The position numbers and the translations under genes are program-made. DNA of 16,440 nt from an uncultured Eubacteriales bacterium (GTDB taxonomy: Bacteria > Bacillota > Clostridia > Oscillospirales > CAG-272), in the NCBI GenBank assembly GCA_900544985.1, contig UQXK01000037.1, positions 1 to 16,440 of the forward strand, given 5' to 3'. The notes beneath the pieces were generated by a model. The model did not search any database and was not told where the DNA came from. It saw nothing but the letters and a program-made list of their open reading frames with translations. Below, piece after piece: positions 6,881 to 14,807 of this stretch (position 1 is its first letter; each line of letters opens with the position of its first letter).

Positions 6881-8092
6881 ATGACACTTTCCGAAAGATT
6901 CTTAAAATATGTTTCTTTTCCGACAATGTCGGATGATTCGAGCGATACTGTTCCCACAACAAAAAAACAGCTTGCGCTCGCAAAAGAGCTTACCGACGAG
7001 CTTCTCTCTCTCGGACTTTCCGACGCACACACAGACGACTACGGATATGTTTACGCAACGCTTCCCGCAAACACTGATAAAAATGTTCCCGTAATAGGAT
7101 TTATCGCTCACATGGACACTTCCAACGCCGCCGCAGATTCTCCGATCACACCCAAAACAATAGAATACAACGGCGGAGATATTCTCCTTAACGAAGAAAA
7201 AAATATCGTTATGTCCGTTTCGGAATACCCTTATCTCGAAAATTACCGCGGCAAACATCTTATCGTAACAGACGGCACAACGCTTCTCGGCGCCGACGAC
7301 AAGGCGGGTGTTTCCGAGATAATGACAATGATAGAGGACCTTGTTTCAAGCGATAAAAAACACGGAGAAATAAAGATAGGATTTACGCCAGATGAAGAAG
7401 TCGGCAGAGGAGCCAATCACTTCGATGTAAAAAAATTCGGCGCGGATTACGCCTATACCGTAGACGGCGGAGCTCTCGGAGAAATAGAATATGAAAACTT
7501 CAACGCCGCCCACGCCACAGTAGAGATACACGGCGTATCGATTCACCCCGGATCTGCAAAAAACAAAATGAAGAATGCGATAACCATCGCCATGGAATAC
7601 AACTCTATGCTTCCCCCGATGGAAGTGCCCGAAAAAACAGAGGGCTATGAGGGATTCCACAATCTCCACAAAATGACGGGCGAAACAGAGCTTGCAACAA
7701 TGGAATATATAATACGCGACCACGACAAATCCAGAATAGACGACAAGAAATACGGATTTTTAAAGGCGGCGGAAGAAATAAACGCAAAATACGGTGAGAG
7801 TACCGCAGTGGTCGAGTTAAAAGATTCTTACCGCAATATGAAAGAGATAATAGAAAACCATATGTATATAATAGAGCGCGCAAAAGAAGCCATGGTAAAA
7901 GTCGGCATAGAACCGCGCATCGTCCCCATAAGAGGTGGAACAGACGGCGCAAGACTCTCGTTCATGGGGCTTCCGTGCCCAAACCTCTGCACCGGCGGCG
8001 AAAATTTCCACTCCCGCTTTGAATTTGCCTGCATAGAGGACATGGAAAAAATATCAGAGCTTCTTATCGAAATAGCGACGCAAAACGCGTAA
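6881..8092 (+). CDS. pepT: Peptidase T (tripeptide aminopeptidase), M20B family
   Basis: A 403-residue cytosolic di-zinc aminopeptidase that removes the N-terminal residue of tripeptides, supplying amino acids from imported peptides. It fits the PepT family along its length. Expected metal and catalytic residues are visible: H77 in FIAHMDTS, D139 in LLGADDKAG, E172/E173 in FTPDEEVGRG, D195 in YTVDGGALG and H377 in GGENFHSRFE. The block RGGTDGARLSFMGLPCPNL (351-369) is the family's substrate-binding region. AAGGAG lies 8 bases before the ATG. It is a single gene with its own promoter and a terminator right after it, divergent from the ABC transporter. Confidence 0.97.
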   Translation: MTLSERFLKYVSFPTMSDDSSDTVPTTKKQLALAKELTDELLSLGLSDAHTDDYGYVYATLPANTDKNVPVIGFIAHMDTSNAAADSPITPKTIEYNGGDILLNEEKNIVMSVSEYPYLENYRGKHLIVTDGTTLLGADDKAGVSEIMTMIEDLVSSDKKHGEIKIGFTPDEEVGRGANHFDVKKFGADYAYTVDGGALGEIEYENFNAAHATVEIHGVSIHPGSAKNKMKNAITIAMEYNSMLPPMEVPEKTEGYEGFHNLHKMTGETELATMEYIIRDHDKSRIDDKKYGFLKAAEEINAKYGESTAVVELKDSYRNMKEIIENHMYIIERAKEAMVKVGIEPRIVPIRGGTDGARLSFMGLPCPNLCTGGENFHSRFEFACIEDMEKISELLIEIATQNA

Positions 8093-8144
8093 AAGCTCAA
8101 ATTCAAATGCAACATTATCACAAAAGATATAGCTTATCACATAA

Positions 8145-8183
8145 AAAAATACCGACGAAAATTATTCGTCGGTATTTTTATTT
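8145..8183. terminator. Bidirectional terminator between pepT and nfnAB
   Basis: TACCGACGAA (8150-8159) pairs with TTCGTCGGTA (8165-8174), extended by A-runs on the left and T-runs on the right. It ends pepT about 55 bases past its stop and, on the minus strand, can end nfnAB after an untranslated tail of about 200 bases. Confidence 0.88.
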
Positions 8184-8291
8184 GATTTGATGTAAATCGG
8201 TGCAAAACATTAAAGCAATAATAATTGCAACCACAAAAATCCCTTTGCTCCGAAAATATTCGGCGTGGGATTATAACCATACAGGACATTT

Positions 8292-8326
8292 CAAATGTAA
8301 CTCCGCCCAAAAGGCAGATACATTTG
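8292..8326 (-). other. Stem-loop in the 3' untranslated tail of nfnB
   Basis: CAAATGTA (8292-8299) pairs perfectly with TACATTTG (8319-8326). On the minus strand an inner CTGCC pairs with GGCGG (one G-U) around a short TTTTG loop, giving a long hairpin with a small internal bulge. No T-run follows, so it is not a terminator. It could stabilise the transcript or be a processed RNA end; this is inference. The rest of 8184-8381 shows nothing I recognise. Confidence 0.45.
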
Positions 8327-8381
8327 CGGCAATATCATATCTGTTTTTATGCCAATATATTCTTGCAAAACACCGCAATAA

Positions 8382-9767
8382 TTATTTTGTCTTTATATAC
8401 TCATCTATCGCGGCGGCGGCACTCTTTCCCGCACCCATTGCGAGAATGACGGTGGCGGCGCCCGTAACGGCGTCTCCGCCGGCATAAACGCCGTCTTTCG
8501 ACGTCTTGCCGCTCTCGTCTGCAACGATACAGCCGTGAGAATTTACGTCGAGCCCTTTTGTCGTATTCTTTATAAGCGGGTTGGGCGACGTACCGAGCGC
8601 CATTATAACGCTGTCGACGTCGAGCATAAAGTCAGATCCTGCTTTTTCGACAGGTCTGCGGCGTCCCGATGCGTCAGGCTCTCCGAGCTCCATTTCGACG
8701 CATTTTATTCCGCAGACATTTCCTTTGTCGTCTCCGACGATTTCTTTCGGATTGCAGAGGAATTTGAATATAATTCCCTCTTCTTCCGCATGATGTATCT
8801 CTTCCTTGCGCGCAGGCATTTCTTCGCGTCCGCGGCGGTAGATTATATAAACATCTGCGCCAAGGCGTTTTGCACATCTTGCGGCGTCCATTGCGACGTT
8901 ACCGCCGCCTACGACGGCGACTTTGCTATGCTTCTTTATCGGAGTTGCAAAATCATCACGGTAAGCTTTCATAAGATTTATTCTCGTCAAAAATTCATTT
9001 GCGGAATAAACACCTAAAAGTCCTTCTCCCGGTATTTTCAGGAAAGAAGGAAGACCCGCGCCCGTTCCTATAAATACCGCTTCAAAACCTTCGTCTTTCA
9101 TGAGCTCGTCTACGGCAACAGCGTGACCTACAACGGTGTTTGTCTCTATCTTTACACCGAGCTTTTTAAGAGATTCCACCTCACGGCGAACAATCTCCTT
9201 CGGAAGACGGAATTCCGGTATGCCGTACATAAGGACGCCTCCCGCGACATGGAAAGCCTCAAATATCGTTACGTCATACCCAAGACGTGCAAGATCTCCC
9301 GCACACGTAAGTCCTGCGGGACCTGCGCCGACAACGGCGACCTTGTGTCCGTTGGGAGTGATCTCTATATTATCCTCTTTTCCGTGTTTCATATGGTAAT
9401 CGGCACAAAAACGTTCCAATCTGCCTATTGCCACAGGCTCGCCCTTTATGCCTCTTACGCACTTGCTCTCGCACTGGCTCTCCTGCGGACATACACGGCC
9501 GCATACGGCGGGAAGAGAGCCCGTTTCTCTTATCTTATAATAAGCTTCGTCAAATTTTCCTTCTGCGACAAGCGCAATAAATTCAGGAATCTTTACGTTT
9601 ACGGGACATCCGGAAACGCACGGATGATTCTTGCATCCGAGACATCTTTTCGCCTCCGCCATAGCCGTTTCGGGCGTATAGCCGAGAGATACTTCATCAA
9701 AATTCTTATTTCTTACATCGGGTGCCTGTTCGGGCATGGGATGTTTGTTCAAGGACATATCCGGCAT
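8382..9767 (-). CDS. nfnB: NADH-dependent ferredoxin:NADP+ oxidoreductase, subunit B (GltA-like)
   Basis: The 461-residue large subunit of the electron-bifurcating transhydrogenase NfnAB, homologous to the small subunit of glutamate synthase and often annotated as gltA. Two 4Fe-4S cysteine sets lie near the N-terminus: C42, C45, C50, C54 and C89, C93, C99, C103. A first dinucleotide-binding loop GAGPAGL (147-153) binds FAD; a second, in VVGGGNVAMDAARCAKRLGA, binds NADPH; the C-terminus has GGDAVTGAATVILAMGAGK. The start MPDMSLNKHPMPEQ matches clostridial homologues, begins 5 bases after the nfnA stop and is preceded by AAAGGGGA within the nfnA end; an in-frame start at 9809 inside nfnA lacks family support. 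No large glutamate synthase subunit is nearby, which favours Nfn over a GOGAT role. Confidence 0.92.
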   Translation of the reverse strand: MPDMSLNKHPMPEQAPDVRNKNFDEVSLGYTPETAMAEAKRCLGCKNHPCVSGCPVNVKIPEFIALVAEGKFDEAYYKIRETGSLPAVCGRVCPQESQCESKCVRGIKGEPVAIGRLERFCADYHMKHGKEDNIEITPNGHKVAVVGAGPAGLTCAGDLARLGYDVTIFEAFHVAGGVLMYGIPEFRLPKEIVRREVESLKKLGVKIETNTVVGHAVAVDELMKDEGFEAVFIGTGAGLPSFLKIPGEGLLGVYSANEFLTRINLMKAYRDDFATPIKKHSKVAVVGGGNVAMDAARCAKRLGADVYIIYRRGREEMPARKEEIHHAEEEGIIFKFLCNPKEIVGDDKGNVCGIKCVEMELGEPDASGRRRPVEKAGSDFMLDVDSVIMALGTSPNPLIKNTTKGLDVNSHGCIVADESGKTSKDGVYAGGDAVTGAATVILAMGAGKSAAAAIDEYIKTK

Positions 9768-9772
9768 AGTCG

Positions 9773-10627
9773 TTATTCCCCTTTCTCTTTCATATTCATA
9801 AGACGGCAATGCTCGTCGCGCGCCTTTGCTTCTTCATCGCGGTACATTGCGGAACGCTTTATTGCTTCGTCAAAATCGACAAGGTGACCGTCAAAATCAG
9901 GTCCGTCGACACAGGCAAACTTCGTCTCGCCTCCCACGGTAAGACGGCAGCCGCCGCACATTCCCGTTCCGTCTATCATTATCGGATTCATGCTGACGAT
10001 GGTCTTTATACCGTATTCTTTTGTAAGCTTGCATACAAATTTCATCATTACAAGAGGACCGATGGCGATGACCTCGTCGTACTTTTCGCCCGCTTCCAAA
10101 AGCTCTTTGAGTTTATCGGTGACAAATCCCTTGTGACCGTTGGAGCCGTCGTCCGTCATTATGAAAAGTCTGTCGGACGCTTTTGTCATCTCGTCTTCGA
10201 GGATAACTATATCCTTGTTTCTGAAACCGGCAATTATATCAACATTAGCCCCTAAGGAGTGGAGCTTTTTTGCCTGTGGATACGCTATTGCGCATCCAAG
10301 CCCGCCGCCTATAACGGCGACCTTTTTTATTCCGTCCGTATGAGACGGTGTTCCGAGAGGTCCTGTAAAAGCATAAATTTCATCGCCGACATTCATTTCT
10401 GAAAGAACAAGAGTCGTTGCCCCCACCGTCTGGAAAATAATACTTATACTGCCCTCTTCACGGTCGTAATCCGCTATTGTAAGCGGGATTCGTTCGCTTT
10501 TTTCGTTCGGCATTATCATGACGAACTGCCCCGGCTCGGCTTTTTTCGCTATGCGTGAAGCGTCTACCTTCATATACACAACATTCGGTGTAAGCACGCG
10601 TTTTTCAAGAATTTTATTCAAATCCAA
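9773..10627 (-). CDS. nfnA: NADH-dependent ferredoxin:NADP+ oxidoreductase, subunit A
   Basis: The 284-residue small subunit of NfnAB, which couples NADH oxidation and reduced ferredoxin oxidation to NADP+ reduction. Layout: FAD-binding barrel with RIPLTIAD (46-53), NAD-binding domain with VAVIGGGLGCA (103-113), and a C-terminal 2Fe-2S site in DGTGMCGGCR and FACVDGPDFDG. C224, C227 and C239 with D219 fit the unusual three-cysteine, one-aspartate cluster described for Thermotoga NfnA, rather than the four-cysteine site of PyrK. No pyrD lies nearby. The start codon is TTG, at 10627 or, with better spacing (9 bases) from AGAAGG, at 10621, which would remove two residues; no ATG fits the family's N-terminus. 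A strong promoter lies just upstream. Confidence 0.9.
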   Translation of the reverse strand: MDLNKILEKRVLTPNVVYMKVDASRIAKKAEPGQFVMIMPNEKSERIPLTIADYDREEGSISIIFQTVGATTLVLSEMNVGDEIYAFTGPLGTPSHTDGIKKVAVIGGGLGCAIAYPQAKKLHSLGANVDIIAGFRNKDIVILEDEMTKASDRLFIMTDDGSNGHKGFVTDKLKELLEAGEKYDEVIAIGPLVMMKFVCKLTKEYGIKTIVSMNPIMIDGTGMCGGCRLTVGGETKFACVDGPDFDGHLVDFDEAIKRSAMYRDEEAKARDEHCRLMNMKEKGE

Positions 10628-10655
10628 AACCTTCTTTCTTTTATTTTATAAATTT

Positions 10656-10684
10656 ATTTTAACAATGCGCAATTCGTTTTTCAA
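10656..10684 (-). promoter_or_regulatory. Sigma-A promoter of nfnAB
   Basis: On the minus strand TTGAAA (10679-10684), a 17-base spacer and TAAAAT (10656-10661), with TGT before the -10 forming an extended -10. Predicted start near 10649, about 22-28 bases before the TTG start codon. This near-consensus promoter would give strong vegetative expression. Confidence 0.82.
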
Positions 10685-10837
10685 TATTTTTTTGTGAAAT
10701 TGTGCTATGTTATTTGTGCATAACGGATATATCAGAAAATCAAATCGATCGGAAATGTTCCTCCGCTTTACCTTTGTGACAATATATTATTGCAAATTTT
10801 CCCATTCGTGAAATGACCTGACAAAAATTTGTCTATA

Positions 10838-11332
10838 TCATAGCGTCATAATTTCATCTGCAATCTCCCGAACGGTTTTATTGCCTGTATCGATTTTAAT
10901 TGTATCAAGAGCCTGATACATGGGGATTCTTGCAATGCTTCGACCGATTACATCGGCGGTGCGGACGCCGCCTGCAACATCTGCCGCCAATCTTTTATAA
11001 AGTTCCTTTTCATCGGCAATGAGCGAGATTTTTTTGACATCGCAATTTTCTATATCAATTTTCTCCAAGATACAATCGATAATAGATTTCTCATGCATCA
11101 CCCAGCAAAAAATTATATTTTTATAAGCGGAACAGTGAAGAAAACTATTGAGTAAAAAGCAAATATTATTTATAACCATCTCTTTTGTTTCTTCGGTTAC
11201 TGTAAAAGGATCGGCGTCCCAGCACCAGTCGCCGTCAAGAAAAACGCTGTCCGGCAGATCTTTTTTAAGCCTCCTGCTTACCGTTGTTTTGCCGACGCCC
11301 ATTGTCCCGCCGATTAAATATAATGTTTTCAT
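10838..11332 (-). CDS. P-loop nucleotide kinase-like protein (AAA_33 type)
   Basis: A soluble 164-residue P-loop NTPase. The Walker A motif GGTMGVGKTT is at 8-17, immediately after the first strand; the DGDW block at 33-36 and the arginine-rich region around RLAADVAGG and IGRSIAR (115-135) suggest a small-molecule kinase with a lid. Substrate is unknown; relatives are annotated as shikimate kinase-like or zeta-toxin-like kinases, but no partner antitoxin gene is adjacent. The ATG at 11332 has GAGGA 5 bases upstream; a longer in-frame reading from 11494 would run through the promoter region of the divergent glycosyltransferase gene and has no family match. No GC-rich terminator follows; only a 6-bp AT inverted repeat at 10821-10834. 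Confidence 0.75.
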   Translation of the reverse strand: MKTLYLIGGTMGVGKTTVSRRLKKDLPDSVFLDGDWCWDADPFTVTEETKEMVINNICFLLNSFLHCSAYKNIIFCWVMHEKSIIDCILEKIDIENCDVKKISLIADEKELYKRLAADVAGGVRTADVIGRSIARIPMYQALDTIKIDTGNKTVREIADEIMTL

Positions 11333-11353
11333 ATCTATCCTCGCAAATTCCGA

Positions 11354-11381
11354 TTTATAAGATCCGCTTTTTTTATGTCGA
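11354..11381 (-). promoter_or_regulatory. Possible sigma-A promoter of the kinase-like gene
   Basis: On the minus strand TCGACA (11376-11381), a 16-base spacer and TATAAA (11354-11359). The leader would be only about 15 bases but would still include the GAGGA ribosome binding site. Moderate match only. Confidence 0.4.
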
Positions 11382-11436
11382 TACGAAAGATAAAATGGAG
11401 AATTTTTTCCGGTATATTTATTTTTTACTGTTTTTA

Positions 11437-11445
11437 TGGTAAAAT
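11437..11445 (+). promoter_or_regulatory. Extended -10 promoter of the glycosyltransferase gene
   Basis: TGG followed by TAAAAT (11440-11445) forms an extended -10 element. No good -35 box is seen at the expected distance. Transcription would start near 11452, about 27 bases before the ATG, with a CAGGAGAC ribosome binding site between. Confidence 0.5.
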
Positions 11446-11478
11446 AAAAGCGAAAAAATCTATCATCAGGAGACATAA

Positions 11479-12276
11479 ATGAATATACTTGCAACGCTCA
11501 ACAGCGGGTATCTTTTTCAGCTCGCCGTAATGTTACGCTCTATAACAGAATCGACACCGGAAGAAAATCTCGACGTATATATAATGAACCGCTCCCTTGA
11601 TGAAAGCGAGTTTGAATTGACAAAAAGGAGAGTGGGAAGCGACCGCGTCCGCCTTATAGACATAAAAACAAACGAAAAAGAGCTTGAAGGCGCTCCCGTC
11701 ACATCAAGATACCCCGCAGAGATGTATTTTCGCATATTCGCAGCAAAATATCTTCCCAAGAATATAGACAAGATACTGTATCTCGACCCCGATCTTGTCG
11801 TAATAAACGATATACGCCCGCTGTATAACACAGATATAACAGGGTATTATTTAGCCGCCGCATCCCATGTTTTCGGTCCCATGCAGACGATAAACGAAAT
11901 AAGGCTGAACATGGAGGAAAACTCCCCATACATAAATTCCGGCGTAATGCTGATGAATCTGTCTCTTTTACGCGAAAAGCAAGACATGAGCAATGTTTTC
12001 GAATTTATCAAAAACAACAAACAACGCCTGATACTCCCCGACCAGGACATAATAAGCGCGCTCTACGGACCTATGATATTCCCGCTCAATCCGTATAAAT
12101 ACAATATGACGGAAAGGCTATTGTTCCGCGGAGGTATCGGCAACAATATCGACTGCGACTGGGTGGAAAAAAATTCCGTTATAATTCACTACCTCGGAAG
12201 AAACAAACCGTGGAAAGAGCACTATATCGGCAAAATGAGAAAATACTACACGGATATCGCCGAAAAGATAAAATAG
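11479..12276 (+). CDS. Family 8 glycosyltransferase (GT8)
   Basis: A 265-residue cytosolic or membrane-associated glycosyltransferase with the GT-A fold of family GT8, using a nucleotide-sugar donor (UDP-glucose or UDP-galactose in known relatives). Visible motifs: an N-terminal strand MNILATLNSGYL, the metal-binding DPD in YLDPDLVV (103-105), YINSGVMLMNL (151-161), LPDQDIIS (186-193) and the C-terminal HYLGRNKPWK (237-246), whose histidine completes the manganese site. It is somewhat shorter than many GT8 proteins, lacking a C-terminal extension. Relatives include LPS glucosyl/galactosyltransferases and Bacillus GspA; the acceptor is unknown, as no other cell-envelope genes are adjacent. CAGGAGA lies 6 bases before the ATG. 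Confidence 0.93.
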   Translation: MNILATLNSGYLFQLAVMLRSITESTPEENLDVYIMNRSLDESEFELTKRRVGSDRVRLIDIKTNEKELEGAPVTSRYPAEMYFRIFAAKYLPKNIDKILYLDPDLVVINDIRPLYNTDITGYYLAAASHVFGPMQTINEIRLNMEENSPYINSGVMLMNLSLLREKQDMSNVFEFIKNNKQRLILPDQDIISALYGPMIFPLNPYKYNMTERLLFRGGIGNNIDCDWVEKNSVIIHYLGRNKPWKEHYIGKMRKYYTDIAEKIK

Positions 12277-12278
12277 GA

Positions 12279-12306
12279 AAACCGCCGAAAAAACCGGCGG
12301 TTTTTT
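12279..12306. terminator. Bidirectional terminator between GT8 and nuclease-like genes
   Basis: AAACCGCCG (12279-12287) pairs with CGGCGGTTT (12295-12303), followed by further T residues; on the minus strand the stem is also followed by T residues. It starts just after the glycosyltransferase stop and lies about 13 bases from the stop of the convergent minus-strand gene. Confidence 0.88.
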
Positions 12307-12318
12307 CCTTAGCCTTAT

Positions 12319-12906
12319 TTAATCATCGTTCTTTTCGAAAATCGAATAGTCGCGTTCGAAAAGAATATCGCACATCTGCTCTTTGAGCTTTTTGCCGTCG
12401 ACTTTTTGAATCAGAGTATCCGTCACAAATTTTCTGCTCTTGCCGCGGTACGCGGGAAGAGAGTTTTTCTTCATAAGAGAAGAAAGCTCCGACCGCCACA
12501 TAAACGACAGCTGCGAGCGTATTTTCACCTTCGGATTTGCCGACGGGGCGCGTAATTCCCTTATTATCGGCTCTTCCTCCGTCTGGTCTGCATAAAGTAT
12601 GCCCCAATAGGACGGGATATGCTCTTCCGCGTGTTTTTTGTGGCTCTCTCCGATGAGGATATAGTTCTCGTCGAAATACCTGTCATAGCTTTCGACCTGC
12701 CCCGACAGCCGCGTATAACTGTCCGCGTCGCTCTTTATTTCAACGCCGACTATCTTGTCCGGGAGAAGAACCACCACGTCCGAGCGCGACTTTCCGACAA
12801 CTTTTTCCTCGAAAGTGCGTACTTTCGCATATGTAAAATCGAGATAATCGAAAAGAAGAAGCCTTATATCGGCGTCAAAAAGAATCGGTCTCTCGTCCCT
12901 TTTCAT
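12319..12906 (-). CDS. PD-(D/E)XK nuclease-like protein (sce7726-like)
   Basis: A 195-residue soluble protein with a PD-(D/E)XK-type core: D43 in SRSDVVVL, then E56-x-K58 in VGVEIKSDADSYTRL, followed by Q70 in GQVESYDRYFDENYILIG. This layout resembles the sce7726 family and, more distantly, MmcB-type nucleases; I assign the superfamily more surely than the family. The C-terminal half (115-195) is basic and has no match I know. Its ATG begins one base after the stop of the GreA-type gene (TGA-T-ATG) with no clear ribosome binding site of its own, so it is probably translated by coupling. A role in DNA repair or in transcript-linked nucleic-acid processing is possible but unproven. Confidence 0.72.
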   Translation of the reverse strand: MKRDERPILFDADIRLLLFDYLDFTYAKVRTFEEKVVGKSRSDVVVLLPDKIVGVEIKSDADSYTRLSGQVESYDRYFDENYILIGESHKKHAEEHIPSYWGILYADQTEEEPIIRELRAPSANPKVKIRSQLSFMWRSELSSLMKKNSLPAYRGKSRKFVTDTLIQKVDGKKLKEQMCDILFERDYSIFEKNDD

Positions 12907-12907
12907 A

Positions 12908-13411
12908 TCAGAACGGACTTATGGCAAGGGACTCGTCGTCCTTGCCCTTTTCTATCGATTTTATAACCGCATAATAGCTGTACGAATCGTTCACCCTGAC
13001 AAGGACGCGGTCCCCCGTGCTCTTTCCGAAAACGGCTTTACCGAGAGGCGATTCCTTGCTGACAAATCCGTTTGTGGAATCCTGCCTTAACGTTGTGACG
13101 ATAACGATGTCCATATCCTCATCGTCCTCTTCGATGTAAAGGCGGACCTTGTCAAAAAGTCCTATTTTGTCCTTTTCGGAATCGAGATCGACGACGACCG
13201 CCGTAGCTATCATTCTTTGAAGATAATTTATCCTGCTGTAATTTCTCGAAAGCTCACGCTTTGAAGATTTGTATTCGAAATTTTCGCTCAGATCCCCCTG
13301 CGCGCGCGCTTTGCTTAGTTCTTCCTTCAATTTGGGAGTAAGCTCTTTTACCCTGTAATCGATCTCCTCCTGCATTTTCTTTATGTCTACTTTTGTAAGT
13401 TCGTCATGCAT
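12908..13411 (-). CDS. GreA/GreB-family transcript cleavage factor
   Basis: A 167-residue factor that enters the RNA polymerase secondary channel and stimulates cleavage of backtracked RNA. The N-terminal coiled coil (about 5-75) carries the tip motif ARAQGDLSENFEY, with acidic residues D40 and E43 that position the catalytic magnesium. The C-terminal FKBP-like domain (about 85-155) includes KESPLGKAVFGKSTGDRVLV. Between them is an acidic insert, EEDDEDMD (94-101), that I do not expect in ordinary GreA; this and the divergent tail suggest it may be a second, non-housekeeping paralogue. AAAGGAG lies 7 bases before the ATG. It is flanked by the SGNH hydrolase (91 bases upstream, no terminator seen) and the nuclease-like gene (1 base downstream). 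Confidence 0.88.
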   Translation of the reverse strand: MHDELTKVDIKKMQEEIDYRVKELTPKLKEELSKARAQGDLSENFEYKSSKRELSRNYSRINYLQRMIATAVVVDLDSEKDKIGLFDKVRLYIEEDDEDMDIVIVTTLRQDSTNGFVSKESPLGKAVFGKSTGDRVLVRVNDSYSYYAVIKSIEKGKDDESLAISPF

Positions 13412-13502
13412 TTGAATTTCTCCTTTACAAGCTTTTTCCGCTCAAAAATCCTCTTTAAATCACCGCAAAATCTCTTTGAAGCCGCGGACATTTACTGCAA
13501 GA

Positions 13503-14573
13503 TTATATTTTAAGTATCTCTTTGATTTTCTCCCCGAAGGCGTCCGCCATATATCTGTATCCCATATCGTTCGGGTGGCAACCGTCGAACGTGCATTCGT
13601 CGCGAATGTCCTCCGGATATATTTTCGAACCGTCGATAAAGAATATATTTTTATCCCCATTCAAAACAGCGCGCTCGTAATTTTTCATTATAAGCTGACG
13701 ACGGCATTCGTTTTCCGCAATATCCGTTCCGACCGTCTTTACATTGGAGAAATAATAGTCGGGCTTCGACGCCATTATAACAGGCGTCTCCGGTCTGATT
13801 TTCCTGAATATCTCATATCCGCGGTAATGCGTCTTTTCGAGGAATTCCACCGTCGGAGCGTTGTAGTCGTAATCATATACGAATATGCTCATCGGAAGCG
13901 TCGCGATATACTCCATAAGCGGTATCTCCGCCCTTGCATTCCCCGAAAAACCGAGATTCATAAACTCCGTATCGAGTCTGTGCGATATTATGGAGGGATA
14001 AGCCGCGCTCGGTCTGGACGCGCCTATGCCGTGAACGATAGACGATCCGTAGAACACAACAGGCGTGGTATATTTATAGTCGTCCGCGCTTTCGAGAATA
14101 CATCCGTCGTCAAGACCTATGTAAACAGAGGTAAAATGCGCATTTATCGGAAAAGAGATAAATACCTCGTGCATATTTCCGTCAAAGAGAATCCTGCTCT
14201 CCACATACCCCTTGCCCGCCCCCTGTGAGGGTTTGAAAATTCCTTTGAAAATAAATTTTCCGTTTTCCCTGAAATAAATATCGAAACTCGTATCGGCAAA
14301 CTCCGATGAATTTACGGCACGGTCGCAAAAATCTATATCCCCGTGAACGGAAATATATTTTGAATTTGTACGAAAACTTACGCGTCCTCCCGCCGAAAAG
14401 CACGAAAGCCTTGACACAGCCGGGCTTGTAACATCGGCGATACCCTTCGGAACGCGGCGGAAAGGCTCGCAAAAACCGTGTAGTTTAAACGGCTCTTTTG
14501 TAACATCCATATACACGTTTGACGGCATGGTCGTGTCGGAGAGCACCGCGCCATCATTCTTTGTAATCTTCAT
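13503..14573 (-). CDS. SGNH/GDSL-family hydrolase with N-terminal beta domain
   Basis: A 356-residue esterase-type hydrolase. Residues 1-165 look like a beta-sandwich N-terminal domain, as in the carbohydrate-esterase-like SGNH proteins; the catalytic domain follows. Block I is FYGSSIVHGIGASRP (S178 likely nucleophile; GSS replaces GDS), block II NLGFSGNAR (G208), block III YDYDYNAP (N238), and block V FDGCHPND (D330 and H333). No signal peptide is seen, so it is likely cytosolic. Relatives deacylate sugars or other esters; the substrate is unknown. AAAGGG lies 7 bases before the ATG. Codons and base composition match the neighbours. It may head an operon with the GreA-type and nuclease-like genes, as no terminator separates them. 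Confidence 0.88.
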   Translation of the reverse strand: MKITKNDGAVLSDTTMPSNVYMDVTKEPFKLHGFCEPFRRVPKGIADVTSPAVSRLSCFSAGGRVSFRTNSKYISVHGDIDFCDRAVNSSEFADTSFDIYFRENGKFIFKGIFKPSQGAGKGYVESRILFDGNMHEVFISFPINAHFTSVYIGLDDGCILESADDYKYTTPVVFYGSSIVHGIGASRPSAAYPSIISHRLDTEFMNLGFSGNARAEIPLMEYIATLPMSIFVYDYDYNAPTVEFLEKTHYRGYEIFRKIRPETPVIMASKPDYYFSNVKTVGTDIAENECRRQLIMKNYERAVLNGDKNIFFIDGSKIYPEDIRDECTFDGCHPNDMGYRYMADAFGEKIKEILKI

Positions 14574-14749
14574 GACAAATCCCTTTCAAAAAATATATTC
14601 GTTGTAGTTCCATCTTTCCGCTTTTTTCGGCGGCGTATGATTTTATATAAACAAAAACAAATTATTTTTATATCTGAATATGATATCACATTTCCCTTTT
14701 AAAAACAATATGTTTTTGAAATAAAAAATCGTTTCATTGCATTTTTATA

Positions 14750-14777
14750 CAAAAAAACCGCCGTTTTGTTCGGCGGT
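14750..14777 (-). terminator. Rho-independent terminator of the DUF6514-like gene
   Basis: CGGCGGT (14771-14777) and ACCGCCG (14757-14763) pair around a 7-base loop; on the minus strand the stem runs into seven T residues. It lies about 30 bases past the stop at 14808. The stem sequence is almost the same as that of the terminator at 12279-12306. Confidence 0.85.
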
Positions 14778-14807
14778 CTCTTTTTGTATTTTCGAAGCAC
14801 AGAAAAA

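Noticed and set aside
9123..9887. A 254-residue plus-strand reading frame across nfnB and the end of nfnA
   Set aside because: It is a shadow of strongly conserved iron-sulphur and FAD-binding sequence on the other strand.
10821..10834. Small inverted repeat after the kinase-like gene
   Set aside because: A 6-bp AT-rich stem without a T-run is too weak to call a terminator.
10838..11332. Zeta-toxin reading of the P-loop kinase-like protein
   Set aside because: The fold group is similar, but there is no adjacent antitoxin gene and the substrate-binding motifs of zeta toxins are not evident.
13476..14228. A 250-residue arginine-rich plus-strand frame inside the SGNH hydrolase gene
   Set aside because: Its composition is that of an antisense frame, it has no ribosome binding site, and the minus-strand SGNH motifs are convincing.
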